From positions 1,550,001-1,614,000 of the forward strand of contig NZ_CP123499.1 of assembly GCF_029873475.1 (NCBI RefSeq): DNA of 64,000 bases. The letters are read 5' to 3'. Numbering within the stretch: the stretch's first letter is position 1; each line of letters opens with the position of its first letter. The notes beneath the pieces were generated by a model, which did not search any database, was not told the origin of the DNA, and was given only the letters and a program-made list of their open reading frames with translations. Shown piece after piece: positions 42,668-51,505 of the stretch. Origin of the DNA: Arsenophonus sp. aPb (GTDB lineage Bacteria > Pseudomonadota > Gammaproteobacteria > Enterobacterales > Enterobacteriaceae). The position numbers and the translations under genes are program-made.

Positions 42668-44122
42668 CTAATAAAAACCTACCGCTTTCCACCATAATAG
42701 GCCAATTGTAAGAAAAATAGCTTGATTGACTAAACTAATAATAAAACCAACTTTCCACCATACCCCTGTTGGAACATAGCCTGCGCCAAAAAGAATAGGT
42801 CCACGAGCATGGGAATATTGGGTTAAAGAGCAATAAAGGCTGCTAGAAAAAGCGAGCATTAATGCCGTTGGAACAGTGGGAATACCTAAATTGATACCAA
42901 CTCCTAAGAAGACGGCATAAAGTGCAGCAATTTGAGCATTACCGCTGGCAAAGAAATAGTGAATATAAAAATAGGCGGCATTAAGCATTAAAAGAATAAT
43001 AACCCAATTAGTATTTTGCATACTATGGCTGAGACTGTCACCAATAAGATTGCCAAACCAGGTAGTAAATCCTAGAATTTTCAACTCATTAGCCATCATT
43101 AATAAAGCGGCGAACCAGATAAGTGTATCCCAAGCATCTTTTTCTTTTTTTACATCTTCCCAAGTTAGTACACCGGCAAGTAGTAATACAGATAAACCAG
43201 CAAAAGAAGCAGTTGTAGGATCAATACCTAATACATCACCAAATATCCATAATATAAGCAGCAACAATACGCTAGCTAACATTAACCATTCATTACGTGT
43301 CATTGTCCCCATTTTTTTTAATTCATCATGTGCGATTTTTGGCGCATCTGGAGTATGACTAATAGTCGGCCGAACTAACCAATAGGCTAATAAAGGAATA
43401 ACAATAAATGAGATCAGGCAAGGAATGATGGCTGCTAATAGCCAGCTACCCCAGGTTAAGGTAACACCTGCATTAGCGGCTAGTTTAACAGCGAGTAAGT
43501 TACCCGTATAGCCTGTCATAAACATTGCCGCAGTAATATCATTAATATTGCCAATACAAGTTATCAGAAAAGTTCCTATTTTACGCCGTGATTCATTTTC
43601 TGGGTGGGAATCAAAACTACGTGCTAATGAATCAGCAATCGGATAAATAACACCACCACAGCGTGCTGTGTTACTTGGCATTGCAGGAGATAAAATCAAA
43701 TCAGCCACCGCGAGACCATAAGCTAATCCTAGAGTTCTTTTACCTAATAACCGGATCATTTGTAATGCAATTCGTCGTCCTAAGCCGGTTTTAATAAAAC
43801 CTCTAGCAATCATAAAAGCAACTACAATAAGCCAAATTAAACTACTATTAAGCTCACTTAGTGCAGTTATAATGGCATCACTTGCACTTTCATCCCCGGC
43901 GGCGTGACTAAGGGCAAAGATGGTCATTCCGATTAGGCCGATGGCCCCGATGGGTAATACTTTAGCAACAATTGAAGCAATAGTTGCCACAAAAATAATA
44001 ACGGTCTGCCAGGCAGCAAAACTTAATCCTGTTGGTGGGTTTTGATACCAAAAAAATGTTGCGATTATAGTGATAATTACTAATGGTAGCCACTTTACTT
44101 GACTCGTTATTTTATTCGCCAT
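42668..44122 (-). CDS. DASS-family anion:sodium symporter (di/tricarboxylate type)
   Basis: The 484-residue membrane protein has about 12 hydrophobic segments and both SNT-type substrate and sodium motifs of the divalent-anion:sodium symporter family: SPAMPSNTARCGGVIYPIAD in the first half and FASGNAQIAALYAV then SSLYCSLTQYSHARGPILFG in the second. Related enteric proteins (CitT, TtdT, YbhI) carry citrate, tartrate, succinate or similar acids. The exact substrate cannot be told. It is divergent from the ynfM-like gene. Confidence 0.88.
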   Translation of the reverse strand: MANKITSQVKWLPLVIITIIATFFWYQNPPTGLSFAAWQTVIIFVATIASIVAKVLPIGAIGLIGMTIFALSHAAGDESASDAIITALSELNSSLIWLIVVAFMIARGFIKTGLGRRIALQMIRLLGKRTLGLAYGLAVADLILSPAMPSNTARCGGVIYPIADSLARSFDSHPENESRRKIGTFLITCIGNINDITAAMFMTGYTGNLLAVKLAANAGVTLTWGSWLLAAIIPCLISFIVIPLLAYWLVRPTISHTPDAPKIAHDELKKMGTMTRNEWLMLASVLLLLILWIFGDVLGIDPTTASFAGLSVLLLAGVLTWEDVKKEKDAWDTLIWFAALLMMANELKILGFTTWFGNLIGDSLSHSMQNTNWVIILLMLNAAYFYIHYFFASGNAQIAALYAVFLGVGINLGIPTVPTALMLAFSSSLYCSLTQYSHARGPILFGAGYVPTGVWWKVGFIISLVNQAIFLTIGLLWWKAVGFY

Positions 44123-44651
44123 AATTGCTCTTTCCTTCTGCTCAGTTCTATTTTCATGAATTGTATAATAGCGCAGTAATAATTTTAGAGTGTTAAGATA
44201 TTAATTCATATCTTTTAATATAAAAATAAAGGAGAAATTTATAGAGATAATGCTAATGAAAAGTAAAAATATATTGATATAGGAAATTTTACTTAAATTT
44301 GACAAAATATTTCAGTATCGCTTTGATTAATAAAAGATAATTTTTTTAATGATGAAAAAAAGATAAGTATCTGGGTATTTCATGATGATTAATTAAATTT
44401 TATTCAAACTTATTGAGTTAAGAGATTAATTTAGAATTGATAGAATAAATATGTAGAAGAGTCGATGGAAAAATAGTATTTACAAAAACTTTGTCTCTTA
44501 TTTTAATTAAAATTTCATTAATTTAAACAACGCTAGCTTTTTATATTTATTTTGTTATTTTTAATAAGCTTATTAAAATTATATATTGGACAAAATATGG
44601 CATTTTATTTATTCTGGTATCAATTATTAGTGAATAATTATTAGGTATTAG
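44123..44651. other. Divergent promoter region, 530 bases
   Basis: AT-rich spacer between the dicarboxylate transporter and the ynfM-like gene. I see no operator that I can name and no ORF. Confidence 0.4.
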
Positions 44652-45884
44652 ATGAAAAAATCTCAACAAGACAACAAAGAGAATGACAGTTGCCGAAAAG
44701 ACAATTTTCAGCATCATATAAAATATCGTGATGCTCTTTATATACGTGTTACTTTGTCATTTTTTATGGTGGGATTATCAACTTTTGCTTTACTCTATTT
44801 TGTACAACCAATACTACCCATTTTATCAAGTGAGTTTAAAATAACACCCGCCCAATCTAGCATGTCCCTTTCATTGTGTACTGGCCTACTTGCGCTTGGA
44901 TTGCTTGTTACTGGTCCCCTTTCCGATGCGGTAGGCCGCAAAAATATCATGGTGCTCGCTTTACTGAGTGCGGCTATTATTACCTTTATCAGTGCCTTTA
45001 TGCAAAGTTGGGATGGTATTTTATTAACCAGAGCATTGGTTGGTCTTGCTTTAAGTGGTGTTGCGGCAGTTGCTATGACTTACCTCAGTGAAGAAATTCA
45101 TCCCAATTACTTAGCACTTTCTATGGGATTATATATCAGTGGTAACTCCATAGGTGGTATGAGCGGGCGCTTGATTACCGGTATTCTAACAGATCATTTT
45201 TCTTGGCGAATAGCAACAATTGTATTTAGTTTATTTACCTTTATCGCCGCCATTATTTTTTGGCGTTTATTACCGCCTTCACAACATTTTAGAGCAACGT
45301 CAGTTCGTCCACGTTTCCTATGGGTTAATTTTAGAGTTCACCTTAGAGATAAGGGGTTACCTTTTTTATTTATAATTGGTTTTATCATTATGGGAAGTTT
45401 TATAACTCTCTATAATTATATAGGTTATCGGTTATTGGAAGCTCCTTATAATTTTAGTCAGACTATGATTGGATTATTATCTTTCATCTTTTTAGCCGGT
45501 ACCTACAGCGCGTCTAAAGCAGGATTTCTAGCCTTAAAATATAACTATGCAGATATTTTATTTATTGCGATTTGTTTAATGTTTATTGGTATCACAATTA
45601 CTTTTTTTTCCCCCATCATAATTATTATATTAGGAATGGTGATATTGACGGTAGGATTTTTTGCTGCTCATGCTATTGTCAGTAGCTGGATTGGAAAACG
45701 TGCAAAGCGAGCTAAAGCCCAGGCATCATCATGGTATTTGTTCAGCTATTATGGTGGATCCAGTATAGCCGGCACTCTAGGCGGCATATTTTGGAGTAAT
45801 TGGAAATGGAATGGAATTATTGGTTTTATTATATTTTTAACGTCACTTGGTTTAATTATTAGTATCAAATTAAGGAAAATATAA
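44652..45884 (+). CDS. ynfM: YnfM-like MFS transporter
   Basis: The 410-residue transporter has 12 membrane segments with the MFS loop signature GPLSDAVGRKNIMVLALL. The start STFALLYFVQPILPILSSEF is characteristic of the YnfM group of arabinose-efflux-like permeases. In E. coli ynfM is also close to mlc. The substrate is unknown. Confidence 0.85.
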   Translation: MKKSQQDNKENDSCRKDNFQHHIKYRDALYIRVTLSFFMVGLSTFALLYFVQPILPILSSEFKITPAQSSMSLSLCTGLLALGLLVTGPLSDAVGRKNIMVLALLSAAIITFISAFMQSWDGILLTRALVGLALSGVAAVAMTYLSEEIHPNYLALSMGLYISGNSIGGMSGRLITGILTDHFSWRIATIVFSLFTFIAAIIFWRLLPPSQHFRATSVRPRFLWVNFRVHLRDKGLPFLFIIGFIIMGSFITLYNYIGYRLLEAPYNFSQTMIGLLSFIFLAGTYSASKAGFLALKYNYADILFIAICLMFIGITITFFSPIIIIILGMVILTVGFFAAHAIVSSWIGKRAKRAKAQASSWYLFSYYGGSSIAGTLGGIFWSNWKWNGIIGFIIFLTSLGLIISIKLRKI

Positions 45885-45974
45885 ATTGAGGGTCTTAATT
45901 AAATACAAAACTTTGTGCTTTAATTAAGACTTTGATTCATTTAAATCTGTACTAATTAACTTTAATATCCATTG

Positions 45975-47432
45975 TTATATTCGCCCTGGCAATGTTTGGC
46001 AACTTGAGTTTTTTGCTGGCGGCGCAGTTATTGGGAATTTTTCATCCGGTGTGATGTATACTTCTGTTGTAGCGACATAACCGTCACTAAAGATAGCTTC
46101 AATATAAGTTGCTTGCCAACCCATTATTTTAGTATTCATAGCAACAGTTATATTTTCACCTTTGCCAATTTTGATTGATGATGGCAAATATCTTATACCG
46201 CATGAGTAACGAAAATCTCTTGCAACGGGATTTTTTGCCATCCAGCGGGTAATTTTGACAGGTTTTTCTGAGAAATGAACAGTAAGCTTATTTTTACTAA
46301 TACAAGTGCTCAATTTTGGTAATGGTACATTTCTATTTAAGCGATTAATAAATGATATTAAAGAAGGTGCGGTAAAAGCTAATATATTAATATGATTGGT
46401 ATTGGGTATGATCCTTAATGATTTGGTGCCCGGCAATTTATCGTAATAAAAACGAGAATTATCTGGGGTATAAAAGTCACCACTGCTCGCATTAATAATA
46501 TATTTGGGTATGCTAAGTCGGTTTTGATGATTTGAATTAAGATATTGTAGAGGATCAACTATTTGCATTAGCTTTAAAAAATGAAATGAGCCAATCATTT
46601 GATCAATTTTTTGATTATAAAAAGGAAGAAATGCGAATGGCCAATTTTTACCATAACTCCGATATACATGTTTTAGCATTTTATTAGTATTAAGGCCATC
46701 ATTAGCAATAGGAACGACGGCAGCTATATCAGAATTGGCAATAGCAGCTAACCATGCCGTACATCCTCGAGCTGATACGCCTGATACAATAAATTTATTG
46801 ATATTCCATTTTTTTAATTCTTGTTTAGTAAATCGAATAGTCTGTGAAACAACGGCAGTCATAGGTATATCTAATGGTAATACTCTCCTCTCAGGATTAT
46901 TCATAAATAGCGCCCAATTACGGGCAATAAGATCATATTGTTGATCATTTTCATTGAGAAATTTATTATCATCATTCGATATAACATAGCCATTGACGAT
47001 ATTATTAATTGAAATAACAATAGTATTAGTTTTTTTTGCTATATTGAGAAGCATTTCTTTATTGAAATCTGGCAAAAAATTCTTGTGATTATACCTTCCC
47101 CCACCATTAATTATAATAAGAGCATATTTAGGCTTTGGTATTGTGGGAATATATATATCAAGATTATGAAGCCAAGTTTGCGGAGGAACTAATTTTTCTG
47201 GTGACCATACTTGAGATACCATTTTGTATTTTATAAGTTCTACATCGTCTATTTTATCCCGACCATATATAGAATATTTTATCGGATTGGTGGCTAACAG
47301 TTGCTGATAATAGATAATAATATTTGAAAGCTGAAAAATACTTTCATGTGATGTCGAATGTTTTATATTTGAGGCATAGCTTTTAGTACAAAAACAAGTG
47401 AAAAGAGTAAAAAATAAGTTAATAAGTTTCAT
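45975..47432 (-). CDS. pqaA: PqaA-like (PhoPQ-activated) exported alpha/beta hydrolase
   Basis: The 485-residue protein has a signal peptide (MKLINLFFTLFTCFCTKSYA) and the PhoPQ-related family core: YALIIINGGGRYN (oxyanion-region strand) and KFIVSGVSARGCTAWLAA, whose serine is the likely nucleophile. Next comes PKYIINASSGDFYTPDNSRF, then KSLRIIPNTNHINI, providing the acid and histidine. The product should be periplasmic. In Salmonella pqaA is PhoPQ-induced and linked to melittin resistance. Its substrate is unknown. It sits between ynfM and tus, not its place in E. coli K-12, suggesting lineage-specific gain or loss. Confidence 0.85.
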   Translation of the reverse strand: MKLINLFFTLFTCFCTKSYASNIKHSTSHESIFQLSNIIIYYQQLLATNPIKYSIYGRDKIDDVELIKYKMVSQVWSPEKLVPPQTWLHNLDIYIPTIPKPKYALIIINGGGRYNHKNFLPDFNKEMLLNIAKKTNTIVISINNIVNGYVISNDDNKFLNENDQQYDLIARNWALFMNNPERRVLPLDIPMTAVVSQTIRFTKQELKKWNINKFIVSGVSARGCTAWLAAIANSDIAAVVPIANDGLNTNKMLKHVYRSYGKNWPFAFLPFYNQKIDQMIGSFHFLKLMQIVDPLQYLNSNHQNRLSIPKYIINASSGDFYTPDNSRFYYDKLPGTKSLRIIPNTNHINILAFTAPSLISFINRLNRNVPLPKLSTCISKNKLTVHFSEKPVKITRWMAKNPVARDFRYSCGIRYLPSSIKIGKGENITVAMNTKIMGWQATYIEAIFSDGYVATTEVYITPDEKFPITAPPAKNSSCQTLPGRI

Positions 47433-47676
47433 TAATTACCTTTTGATTAAGAGATGTACTACTTTGTTAATTTATGGTCAGTATTAAACCAAATATGTGA
47501 GCTAAGACAAATCCTACCTTTTGATTTGTTTTTTATACCTACCCTAGCCATTAGTAAATTTGCTCTGATCCCTTGAACTGCACAAGTAGAGATTTTGGTC
47601 ATAATAGCTTGTTATGTAATCTGTAGAAATTTGATTATTTTCTTAGTAGGTTAGGTATTTTTTGGTTATAATAAAT

Positions 47677-47693
47677 AGTATGTTGTAACTAAA
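47677..47693 (+). promoter_or_regulatory. Ter site upstream of tus (TerB equivalent)
   Basis: AGTATGTTGTAACTAAA, identical to the cores of E. coli TerA, TerB and TerD, with TG following as in TerD. It ends 14 bases before the chosen tus start, so Tus bound here should also repress tus, as at E. coli TerB. In this orientation it blocks forks moving toward higher coordinates. Confidence 0.93.
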
Positions 47694-47707
47694 TGAAGAT
47701 ATTTAAT

Positions 47708-48628
47708 ATGAAATATGATGCAAGATATAAATTATCAAAATGTTTTGATTTATTGAAAGTTGAATTAGTCGATTTTTTAACCGAACTTAATAGCTTATCT
47801 TTAACCTCTGCCATTGTATTTAAATTACCTGAGACCAAGAAAGGAGATGAAAATAATGATATTAATCAAATAACAATTAGCACTTTGACAGGAGATACAG
47901 CTTTAGACTTAGCATTGACAAACTATAATAGATTATTTATTCATGATAATCCGCACCACATTAGTAATAAAACCGCAATCAGGCTACCTGGGGCGTTATG
48001 TTTTCATCTTTCAGCACAACGTTATTCAGTTATAAAACGACAATTGGAAACAATTAATAAGTTAAAAACAAAATTAAAAGATATTGTCACTTGTGAATCA
48101 GGGATAAAAAAAGAACAACGTTTTGAATTTATTCACCAACAATTGCATGGATTAATTACCCTTAATGCCTATCGTAAAATAAATTATATCGACTCACCCG
48201 ATAGCATAAATTTTGGCTGGGCTAATAAAAAGATCGTTAATAAAGTGACAAAAGTGCAAATACTTGAACGACTACATAAAAACTATCGATCTGAAAAAGC
48301 AATGTCGGCATATACTAAGCAACAATGGCGTCATTTAGTTGAAAAAGAGATCCAAGACATAAATAGCATTCCTAATGATGCCATATTAAAAATACAACGC
48401 CCGGTAAAAGTTCAGCCGATTGCTAGAGTTTGGTACGCAAATGAAAAACGACAAGTGCAATATGCTTGCCCTCTTCCACTTTTATCGTTCAGTTGTGATA
48501 CAAAACATGTGACAAAATTAGGTACACTTTCTGACTATGATATTAATAATATAAAAATAAAACATAAACCAAAAAATAAAAAACTAAAATTAATTATTGC
48601 TCGATTACATCTTTATCAAGAGATTTAA
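47708..48628 (+). CDS. tus: Tus, replication terminus site-binding protein
   Basis: The 306-residue protein binds Ter sites and stops replication forks in one direction. It follows E. coli Tus over its length: LTSAIVFKLPETKKGDENND, AIRLPGALCFHLSAQRYS, INKLKTKLKDIVTCESGIKK, GLITLNAYRKINYI, FGWANKKIVNKV and the DNA-contacting LKIQRPVKVQPIARVWYANE and RQVQYACPLPLL. The start at 47708 aligns with the family; an ATG at 47693 overlaps the Ter core and was not chosen. It is convergent with fumC as in E. coli. Confidence 0.96.
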   Translation: MKYDARYKLSKCFDLLKVELVDFLTELNSLSLTSAIVFKLPETKKGDENNDINQITISTLTGDTALDLALTNYNRLFIHDNPHHISNKTAIRLPGALCFHLSAQRYSVIKRQLETINKLKTKLKDIVTCESGIKKEQRFEFIHQQLHGLITLNAYRKINYIDSPDSINFGWANKKIVNKVTKVQILERLHKNYRSEKAMSAYTKQQWRHLVEKEIQDINSIPNDAILKIQRPVKVQPIARVWYANEKRQVQYACPLPLLSFSCDTKHVTKLGTLSDYDINNIKIKHKPKNKKLKLIIARLHLYQEI

Positions 48629-48634
48629 ATAAAG

Positions 48635-48664
48635 AAACCGAGATAATAGCTCGGTTTTCTTTCT
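48635..48664. terminator. Bidirectional terminator between tus and fumC
   Basis: AAACCGAG-ATAATAG-CTCGGTTT with T-rich sequence after the stem on both strands, between two convergent stops 48 bases apart. Confidence 0.88.
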
Positions 48665-48675
48665 AAAGAATAAAA

Positions 48676-50073
48676 CTACTTTTTCATACTACCTACCATA
48701 TTTTCAGGCCGCACCCAACTATCAAACTCTTCTGCAGTTAAATAAGCAAGTTTTAATGCCGCTTGCTTAAGGGTTAATCCTTCTTTATGTGCTTTTTTGG
48801 CGATTTCAGCCGCTTTATCATAACCAATATGGGTATTTAGTGCAGTAACTAGCATTAATGATTCGTGTAATAATTTGTCTATACGCTGACGATTAGGCTC
48901 AATACCCTTAGCACAATGATCATTAAAACTCAGCATGCCATCCGCTAATAAACGCACTGATTGTAAAAAATTATCAATAATCATGGGTCGAAAGACATTA
49001 AGTTCAAAATTACCTGATGCACCACCAATATTAATAGCTACATCATTACCCATAACTTGCGCACAAAGCATAGTTAATGCTTCACACTGGGTCGGATTAA
49101 CTTTTCCTGGCATTATCGAACTACCAGGCTCATTTTCAGGGATCATAATTTCCCCAATACCACAACGAGGACCTGATGCTAACCATCTTACATCATTAGC
49201 GATTTTCATTAATGAAGCTGCTAAACCTTTTAAAGCGCCATGGGCATGCACTAAAGCATCACAAGTCGCTAAAGCTTCAAATTTATTAGGCGAAGTGACA
49301 AACGGCAAACCGGATAATGTTGCAATTTTATTGGCGACTTTAACCGCATATTCAGGATGGGTGTTTAAACCTGTACCAACCGCGGTTCCACCCAAGGCTA
49401 ATTCGCAAAGGTGAGGAATACTTTCTTCGATATGCCGAATATTATGAGCTAGCATGGCTGCCCAGCCCGATATTTCTTGGCCTAGAGTTAAAGGTGTTGC
49501 ATCTTGAAGATGCGTGCGGCCAATTTTGACAATATCATGAAAAGCGGTAGATTTTTGCTCAAAAGTAGTTTGTAGTTCTTTTAATTTAGGTAACAGATGT
49601 TGGTATAAAGCAATAACTGCGGCCACATGCATTGCCGTTGGAAATACATCATTAGAACTCTGACTTTTATTTACGTCATCATTCGGGTGAATTAAACGTT
49701 GCTGACCCCTTTTTCCACCTAAAATTTCACTCGCTCTGTTCGCTAAGACTTCATTTATATTCATATTAGTTTGCGTACCAGAGCCAGTTTGCCAGATGGC
49801 TAATGGAAATTCAGCCATATGCTTATCCGCTAAGACTTCATCAGCAGCGGCGATAATAGCATTAGCTTTATCCTTTGCTATCAAACCTAAATCGGTATTT
49901 GCTTCAGCTGCTGCTTTTTTAGTTAATGCCAATGCATGGATCAAGGCAACTGGCATTTTTTCCACTGAGATACGGAAATGCTCCAGCGAACGTTGAGTTT
50001 GCGCGCCCCATAGCCTATCTGCTGGGACTTTAATTTCACCCATTGAGTCTTTTTCAATGCGATATTCTGACAT
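48676..50073 (-). CDS. fumC: Fumarate hydratase class II
   Basis: The 465-residue oxygen-stable fumarase interconverts fumarate and malate in the citric acid cycle. It carries the superfamily signature GSSIMPGKVNPTQ, plus SSNDVFPTAMH, IKIGRTHLQDATPLTLGQE-type substrate-binding sequence and LNTHIGYDKAAEIAKKAHKE. The start at 50073 (MSEYRIEKDSMG) follows AAGGAGA; the ORF extends to 50112. Length matches E. coli FumC (467). It is divergent from manA. Confidence 0.97.
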   Translation of the reverse strand: MSEYRIEKDSMGEIKVPADRLWGAQTQRSLEHFRISVEKMPVALIHALALTKKAAAEANTDLGLIAKDKANAIIAAADEVLADKHMAEFPLAIWQTGSGTQTNMNINEVLANRASEILGGKRGQQRLIHPNDDVNKSQSSNDVFPTAMHVAAVIALYQHLLPKLKELQTTFEQKSTAFHDIVKIGRTHLQDATPLTLGQEISGWAAMLAHNIRHIEESIPHLCELALGGTAVGTGLNTHPEYAVKVANKIATLSGLPFVTSPNKFEALATCDALVHAHGALKGLAASLMKIANDVRWLASGPRCGIGEIMIPENEPGSSIMPGKVNPTQCEALTMLCAQVMGNDVAINIGGASGNFELNVFRPMIIDNFLQSVRLLADGMLSFNDHCAKGIEPNRQRIDKLLHESLMLVTALNTHIGYDKAAEIAKKAHKEGLTLKQAALKLAYLTAEEFDSWVRPENMVGSMKK

Positions 50074-50241
50074 TATTGTTATCTCCTTAGCATAAAATAA
50101 TTGGATATGCATAATCCATCATTGCAGATAAACTAATTGTACTTGAAATCATGCACTATTTTTAATTTAAAATGTGAGAGATAAGCGAGTTTATTGCATT
50201 ACAGTTAAAAATAAATTTTTATCAACTAAGAGCAGTATTAT

Positions 50242-51417
50242 ATGTTTAAAATGATCAATAAAATTCAATACTATGACTGGGGAAGTAAAGATGCCCTAAC
50301 TAAGCTTTACCATATCAAAAATCCTCAGCATTTACCGATGGCTGAATTATGGATGGGAGCACATCCTAAGGCCAGCTCGATTGTCGAAGATATTAATAAT
50401 CAGCAAAAAATATCGTTAGATAAACTAATTACAACCAATCCAACATATTACCTCGGTGAAAAAATTGCGCAAAAATTTCATCGATTACCTTTTCTATTTA
50501 AAGTACTCTGCGCAGCTCAGCCACTTTCAATCCAGGTGCATCCAGATAAAATTGCTGCCGAAGCGGGGTTTAGGCGTGAAAACGCTGCGGGGATTTCCCT
50601 TGATAGTCCAACTCGTAATTATAAAGATGACAATCATAAACCTGAATTAATTTACGCTTTAACGCCCTTCAAAGCACTAAATTCATTTCGCCCTTTAAAA
50701 GAAATCGCTAATTTATTGCTACCAATTGCAGTAGCTTCACCAATTATTCAACTATTTTTAAAAACACCAACAGAAACTCAACTAGCACAACTTTTTAGCC
50801 ATTTATTAAGCCTGACAACAAGAGAAAAACAACCGCTACTTACCGCCTTAAAATCTGTTGTACAACAAAAACAAGAGGAGCCATGGCGCACAATCAAAAA
50901 AATACTGACTCTATATCCTGACGATAATGGATTATTTGTACCATTGTTACTGAATATTATTGAATTACAACCTGGTGAAGCGATGTTTCTTTATGCCAGA
51001 ACGCCGCATGCCTATATTGAAGGCGTTGGATTAGAAGTGATGGCTAATTCTGACAATGTACTACGTGCGGGATTAACTAATAAGCATATTGATATTGCTG
51101 AATTACTGGCTAATATAGATTTCATTGCCAAACCCTGCAACACATTATTATTACAACCGAATATAAACAATAATGAATGTAGTTATCCCATTCCAGTCGA
51201 TGATTTTGCTTTTTCTTTATATCTCATTGATAATCAATTGACTACAATAAAGAACAGTTCAGCAACAATTTTATTTTGTGTTGAAGGTAAGATATCAATC
51301 ACCTCAGAAAAGCAAACTGCCGAAATTCTATCTGGTGAATCTATATTTATATCCGCATCCGAAAGACAAATTATGCTTAATGGAAAAGGTAAACTGGCCA
51401 GAGTTTTTAATTATTAG
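50242..51417 (+). CDS. manA: Mannose-6-phosphate isomerase
   Basis: The 391-residue zinc enzyme interconverts mannose 6-phosphate and fructose 6-phosphate. It has the type I features: IQYYDWGSKDALTKLY, MAELWMGAHPKASS, the zinc ligands in LSIQVHPDK and HKPELIYAL, and YARTPHAYIEGVGLEVMANS with DNVLRAGLT. Length equals E. coli ManA. The fumC-manA-ydgA order is as in E. coli. Confidence 0.96.
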   Translation: MFKMINKIQYYDWGSKDALTKLYHIKNPQHLPMAELWMGAHPKASSIVEDINNQQKISLDKLITTNPTYYLGEKIAQKFHRLPFLFKVLCAAQPLSIQVHPDKIAAEAGFRRENAAGISLDSPTRNYKDDNHKPELIYALTPFKALNSFRPLKEIANLLLPIAVASPIIQLFLKTPTETQLAQLFSHLLSLTTREKQPLLTALKSVVQQKQEEPWRTIKKILTLYPDDNGLFVPLLLNIIELQPGEAMFLYARTPHAYIEGVGLEVMANSDNVLRAGLTNKHIDIAELLANIDFIAKPCNTLLLQPNINNNECSYPIPVDDFAFSLYLIDNQLTTIKNSSATILFCVEGKISITSEKQTAEILSGESIFISASERQIMLNGKGKLARVFNY

Positions 51418-51505
51418 CAAAAATTAAAATACATGCAAAGCTGTATATAATATATTTTATAAATTTGATCGCTTTTATTCGCTAAAATCCTTAAGGGATG
51501 GATAT

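Noticed and set aside
47597..47621. CATAA ... TTATGTAA palindromic stretch upstream of tus, considered as dif
   Set aside because: The spacer is seven rather than six bases and both arms have several mismatches to dif.
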